Source: Pseudopyrenochaeta lycopersici (Eukaryota; Ascomycota; Dothideomycetes; Pleosporales; Pseudopyrenochaetaceae). Taken from it: DNA of 64,000 bases. The stretch covers positions 682,001-746,000 of the forward strand of contig NHZP01000028.1 in the NCBI GenBank assembly GCA_003313425.1, written 5' to 3'. Shown piece by piece: positions 60,738 through 64,000 of this stretch. The notes under the pieces are model-generated. The model did no database searches. It saw nothing but the letters and a program-made list of their open reading frames with translations, and had not been told where the DNA came from. How positions within the stretch are numbered: the stretch's first letter is position 1; the number at the start of each line of letters is the position of its first letter. Both the position numbers and the translations under genes were made by a program.

Positions 60738-62744
60738 TTGGAGGCAATGGTGTGGGAAAAGGAGGCGATTTCGTCGCACATGTGGCCGGCCGACCCAAGC
60801 GGACGCAAGTGGACAGGCGACAGGTTGCGGGAAGCATTGAAGCGCGAGAGTAGGGTGGGATTGGGGCAGGAGTTGACGATTGCGGCATACCGCGAAATTG
60901 CGATTGGTATCAGTCGGAGATTTTTGCGCGGATCCACGGCGTTTAGGACAGACGAAGGGGATGAGAATGAAGAGTGGAACGAGGAGAACATCGGGGCCGC
61001 CATTGCAGACGAGCAAGCCGGGCATACAGCGCATATTGCGGGGTTGATATGCGCACGTGGGATTATGGAGCAGGCAGGGGTGACAGCCGACCGAAGGCAG
61101 TTGTTCCGCAATTCGAGCACCGATTGGCATCGATTTTTAGGGTTTCAAGCGGGGGTCAAGGAGGAGGATGGGTGCAAGAAGCGGAAGAGGGCACCGTTCG
61201 AAAACGAGGCCAACGAGGCGAAGATCGATCGATGGGGCCGGTTAAGGAAGATGAACACGACAGCGCAATTGCAGCGGATGATGGGCAACACGGCCAAGTT
61301 CCGGGGCGTACAGAAAGTAGCCATTGAGGCGATTGTGGCCGGCGAGAGTCCCGTGGTAGCCGTGATGCTAACGGGGGCAGGCAAGAGCATGTTGTTTATG
61401 TTGCCGGCGTGGGCAGAGCAGGGCGGCACGACGGTCGTCGTGGTCCCGTTGATTGCGTTGCGAGGAGACATAAAGCGGCGGTGCAAGACGTTGGGGATAT
61501 TATGTGCCAAGTGGGAGCGTCGCCGTCCGCCCGATGCAGCCGCGGTGGTATTGGTGACGCCCGAGTCGGCGACTAGAGAGGAATTCGCGACGTTTTTGAA
61601 CCGGTTGCGAGCAACACGACAATTGGACCGGATTGTGATCGACGAGTGTCACATTGTGTTGAATCGGCGATACACGTTCCGTAAGCAGATGCAGCAGTTA
61701 GGCAGGTTGGTAGTAGCCAAGATAAAGATGGTGTTGTTAATAGCGATATTGCCGCCGAGCGAGGAGGATGAGTTGTTTTGACAGATGCATTTTGTGCGGG
61801 ATCAGGTCAAGGTGTTCTGAGCAGATACAGCAAGGGCGAACGTAGCGTATCGAGTGATTAAGGTAGGCAAGGCGGTAAAGAAGAAGGAGGTAGAGGCAAT
61901 AGTGTTAGATATAGTGCGGCAGAAGTTAAAGAAGTACAAGACGGGCAAGATTGTGATATACAGTAATTCGGTGCTGAAGGTTAAAGAGTTAGCAAAGAAG
62001 TTAGGATGTTACGCGTATTTCCACGACGCGATAGGCAAGGCAAGCATGTTAGACGATTTTATGGCAGGGACGCAGGGAGTGATTGTGGCAACGAGCGCGT
62101 TAGGCATGGGGGTCGACATACCCGACATTCGGTGTATCATTCATATTGATTGGCCGTTTTCGGTGTTGGATTACGCACAAGAGAGCGGCAGGGCAGGGCG
62201 AGATGGATGGCGAAGCGAGGCAGTCATCATCGCACAGGAAGGCGATCAACCAGCGGCGGACAGCAAGCAGAGCGAGGTAGAGCAGGCGTTGGTCCGATTG
62301 TATGCAGACGGAGAGGGCGGGAAAGCACGATGTAGGCGGGTGGTGTTAGACGGATATTTGGATAGGCGAAAGACAGAGCGGATAGGGTGCGAAGAGGGAG
62401 AGGAGAAATGTGACGTTTGCAGGGGAGTGGAGGAGAAGACAGACGAGGAGGAAAGCGAGGAAGAGACGGACATGGTTGGATGCGAAGGAGAAGAAATACT
62501 GCGGGTATTTCCGCAGCAAGAGCGTGAGCGACAAGGCCCGCGGCAGAGGTTGATGCAGAATCGACAGTAAGAGTTTGCAGAGGTGGAGTGGTTGCGGCAG
62601 CAATTGGCGTGGTGGGCGAAGCGGTGCGGGATATGCGAGGGGGCCGGGGACAGCAAGAACAGCGGGCACGACGTACGGCAGTGTTGGCGGGCAGAAAGCC
62701 GGGAGGTTAAGGAGAAGATCAAGGGGTTAGACGCACAGATTAAG
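60738..62744 (+). pseudogene. RecQ-like helicase of the telomere-linked type, broken
   Basis: One frame across 2 kb. N-terminal part (RKWTGDRLREALKRESRVGL, GHTAHIAGLICARGIMEQAG, SSTDWHRFLGFQ) is the domain that precedes the helicase in the expanded subtelomeric RecQ families of ascomycetes. Helicase motifs: Walker A TGAGKSML (near residue 212), DECH box VIDECHIVLNRR (near 302), then VATSALGMGVDIPDIRCIIH and motif VI YAQESGRAGRDG. A zinc-binding-looking tail follows (CDVCRGVEEK; CGICEGAG, GHDVRQCW). Stops: TGA near 61779 and 61818, TAA near 62568. The 5' end is missing and the 3' end is cut at 62745 by the Tc1/mariner element. In other fungi such genes cluster near telomeres; whether this locus is subtelomeric is inference. 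Confidence 0.85.
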
Positions 62745-64000
62745 TACAGTGCCCTTCCAAAAGTTCTCGCCGCGCACGCATGAGCCACCCTCACCAGCAC
62801 ATGTGTACAAAACTTCAACACCATGTATCTCAGCCAATATATAATATAATATAATTTTTTTTTGAAGCTATAGTTGCGCACAGGTTCAATATTTCGTTTG
62901 CCACCCTCGCGCTTTCTTGCATGCAGCAATTCGTCGTGGCATGCTCATGATGAGGCGCCGAATCAGGCTGGCTGGTATGCGACGCCAGCAACTTTTCAAT
63001 GCAGCGCAAAAGCCATCCCACTCCTCTATAGCTTGACTATAATTGTTATACTGGGGATAGAATCTGTACATGAGCTTTTTGAGATACCACCAGAGGTGCT
63101 CAATTGGGTTGAGATCAGGTGAGTAGGGTGGCCAGTCAACAGTACTGATGTGGTGCTCAACCAGAAATCTCCTTGTCGCTGTAGCTGTATGTACGCGCGC
63201 GTTGTCCTGCATGAAAAGCTGTGAACGACGCCATGATCGCAAGAGGCCTTTCTTCAAAGCCTTAATGTAACTTTTGGCGGAGTATCCACAGTTTGGAGCA
63301 TCAGGATCGCGCTCCATTATGACTAGAGGGCTCCTCTGTGCACGCCCACGTTCATCTAGCCATATTAAACCCCACACCATCTGTGCTACCTTCTTACCAC
63401 AGCCATAGGTTTAGAGCATTATTGTCTTCTATTTCTCTTGTGAATTGCGAAATACCCACTCTTAGGTTTGCCCTAAGCCCTTCTGAAAGGAGCACTCATC
63501 TGAGAAGCGCAGGGTGCGTCGATGCCATGGGAAATAAGAGTACTCTCTACAGAACTTGAGCCGCCGCAACGCACGCGATTTGTTGAGCTTTAGACGCTTC
63601 TTACAAGGAGATTTAGTGAGGCCTTGTCTTTGCAGATACCGCCGCAATGTGGGATAGCTAGGTGGCTTCAAAGTGGTGCCATCTGGATTCACAACTACTG
63701 CCTCTTCAGCTAGCTCTTTATACGTAATTTTTAGCTGTGCGCGTGCTTTGCGATAGATGATCTTCTTCTGATAAAGCGATAGTATAGGTGGTCTACCGCT
63801 GCGAGGTTTATCTGTTGTTTTGCCAGTTTGTTGATATCTTTTCCTGATGTCGCGTATACCACGTTCACTGCGGCCAAACGCGTCAGCAACTTCAGCGACT
63901 GTAGCACCACCATGCAGCATGCCAATAATTTGACCCCGCTGCTGGACTGTTAAATTAGGACGTCTGCGCGTATTTTGGTCAATTTCTTGAAGAATTTGGC
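62745..64000 (-). mobile_element. Tc1/mariner transposon, left part (runs off the window)
   Basis: Begins TA then CAGTGCCCTTCCAAAAGTTC at 62745, a classic Tc1/mariner terminus at a TA target, inside the helicase frame. The transposase reads leftward and its start lies at or beyond the right window edge. The other terminus is not in view. Confidence 0.85.
62886..64000 (-). pseudogene. Tc1/mariner DD34E transposase, three in-frame stops, 5' end outside window
   Basis: A single leftward frame from the window edge to 62886. Helix-turn-helix pair (NLTVQQRGQIIGMLHGGATV, AEVADAFGRSERGIRDIRKR; then PPSYPTLRRYLQRQGL). Catalytic motifs: LRFSDECSF (first Asp), FMQDNARVHTA (second Asp) and SPDLNPIEHLWWYLKK (Glu), with exactly 34 residues between the second and third, so DD34E. 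Stops stand near 63462, 63429 and 63414 (reading GQT-stop-EWVFRNSQEK-stop-KTIML-stop-TYGCGKK), all transition-type. C-terminus KKARGWQTKY is complete. Inactive. Confidence 0.88.

Noticed and set aside
1..64000. tRNA genes
   Set aside because: Scanned for A/B-box patterns such as GGTTCGAATCC; the few partial matches have no cloverleaf partner sequence around them.

Overview
This is nuclear DNA of a filamentous ascomycete. Genes are split by short spliceosomal introns (mostly 41-71 bp, GTRNGT donors, CTRAC-like branch sites, YAG acceptors). Fungus-only families are present: a Zn2Cys6 regulator, a Pcl-type cyclin and a fungal gluconokinase. The transposon set is fungal, and older repeats carry C-to-T / G-to-A nonsense changes in CpA/TpG context, as repeat-induced point mutation (RIP) leaves. 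A dothideomycete (Pleosporales-like) is my best guess, by inference only.

Layout. 0.1-9.4 kb: a decayed gene, small unknown genes and a four-exon unknown gene, with several inverted repeats and a promoter-like module present three times. 9.6-12.7 kb: a complete five-exon Zn2Cys6 transcription factor (961 aa). 13.3-16.3 kb: relics of pogo-like transposons and a Copia fragment, with two small divergent genes. 17.1-21.6 kb: a gene for a protein with an N-myristoylation-type start, split by a complete 2,835-bp hAT transposon (8-bp target duplication CCTTCGAC, 12-bp terminal inverted repeats, intact three-exon transposase). 22-29 kb: a decayed gene, an orphan thioester-reductase-type protein and a Pho85-type cyclin. 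29.9-31.9 kb: a complete but RIP-damaged pogo-like element. 32.4-34.3 kb: a 73-bp hAT MITE with perfect 8-bp duplication just upstream of a forkhead gene, then a small two-exon gene. 37.7-38.7 kb: a predicted secreted protein. 39.55-44.78 kb: a Ty3/gypsy chromodomain retrotransposon with identical 173-bp LTRs; its gag and pol are in one frame separated by a single UAG. 45.6-52 kb: gluconokinase, a PHD-finger protein and a histidine-rich unknown protein.

52.3-64 kb is a repeat block: a second RIP-damaged pogo-like element, an adjoining Fot1/Pot-like element, a Mutator-like element with 66-bp terminal repeats, a tandem repeat, a Copia-type solo LTR next to a truncated gene, a RecQ-like helicase pseudogene of the telomere-linked type, and a Tc1/mariner (DD34E) element that has inserted into the helicase and runs off the right edge.

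Together, host genes dominate 0-52 kb and transposons dominate 52-64 kb. The two elements with intact genes (hAT and gypsy) look young; the others look old and RIP-mutated. No tRNA, rRNA or CRISPR array was seen. Exon coordinates are hand-read splice predictions, checked for frame but not against transcripts.
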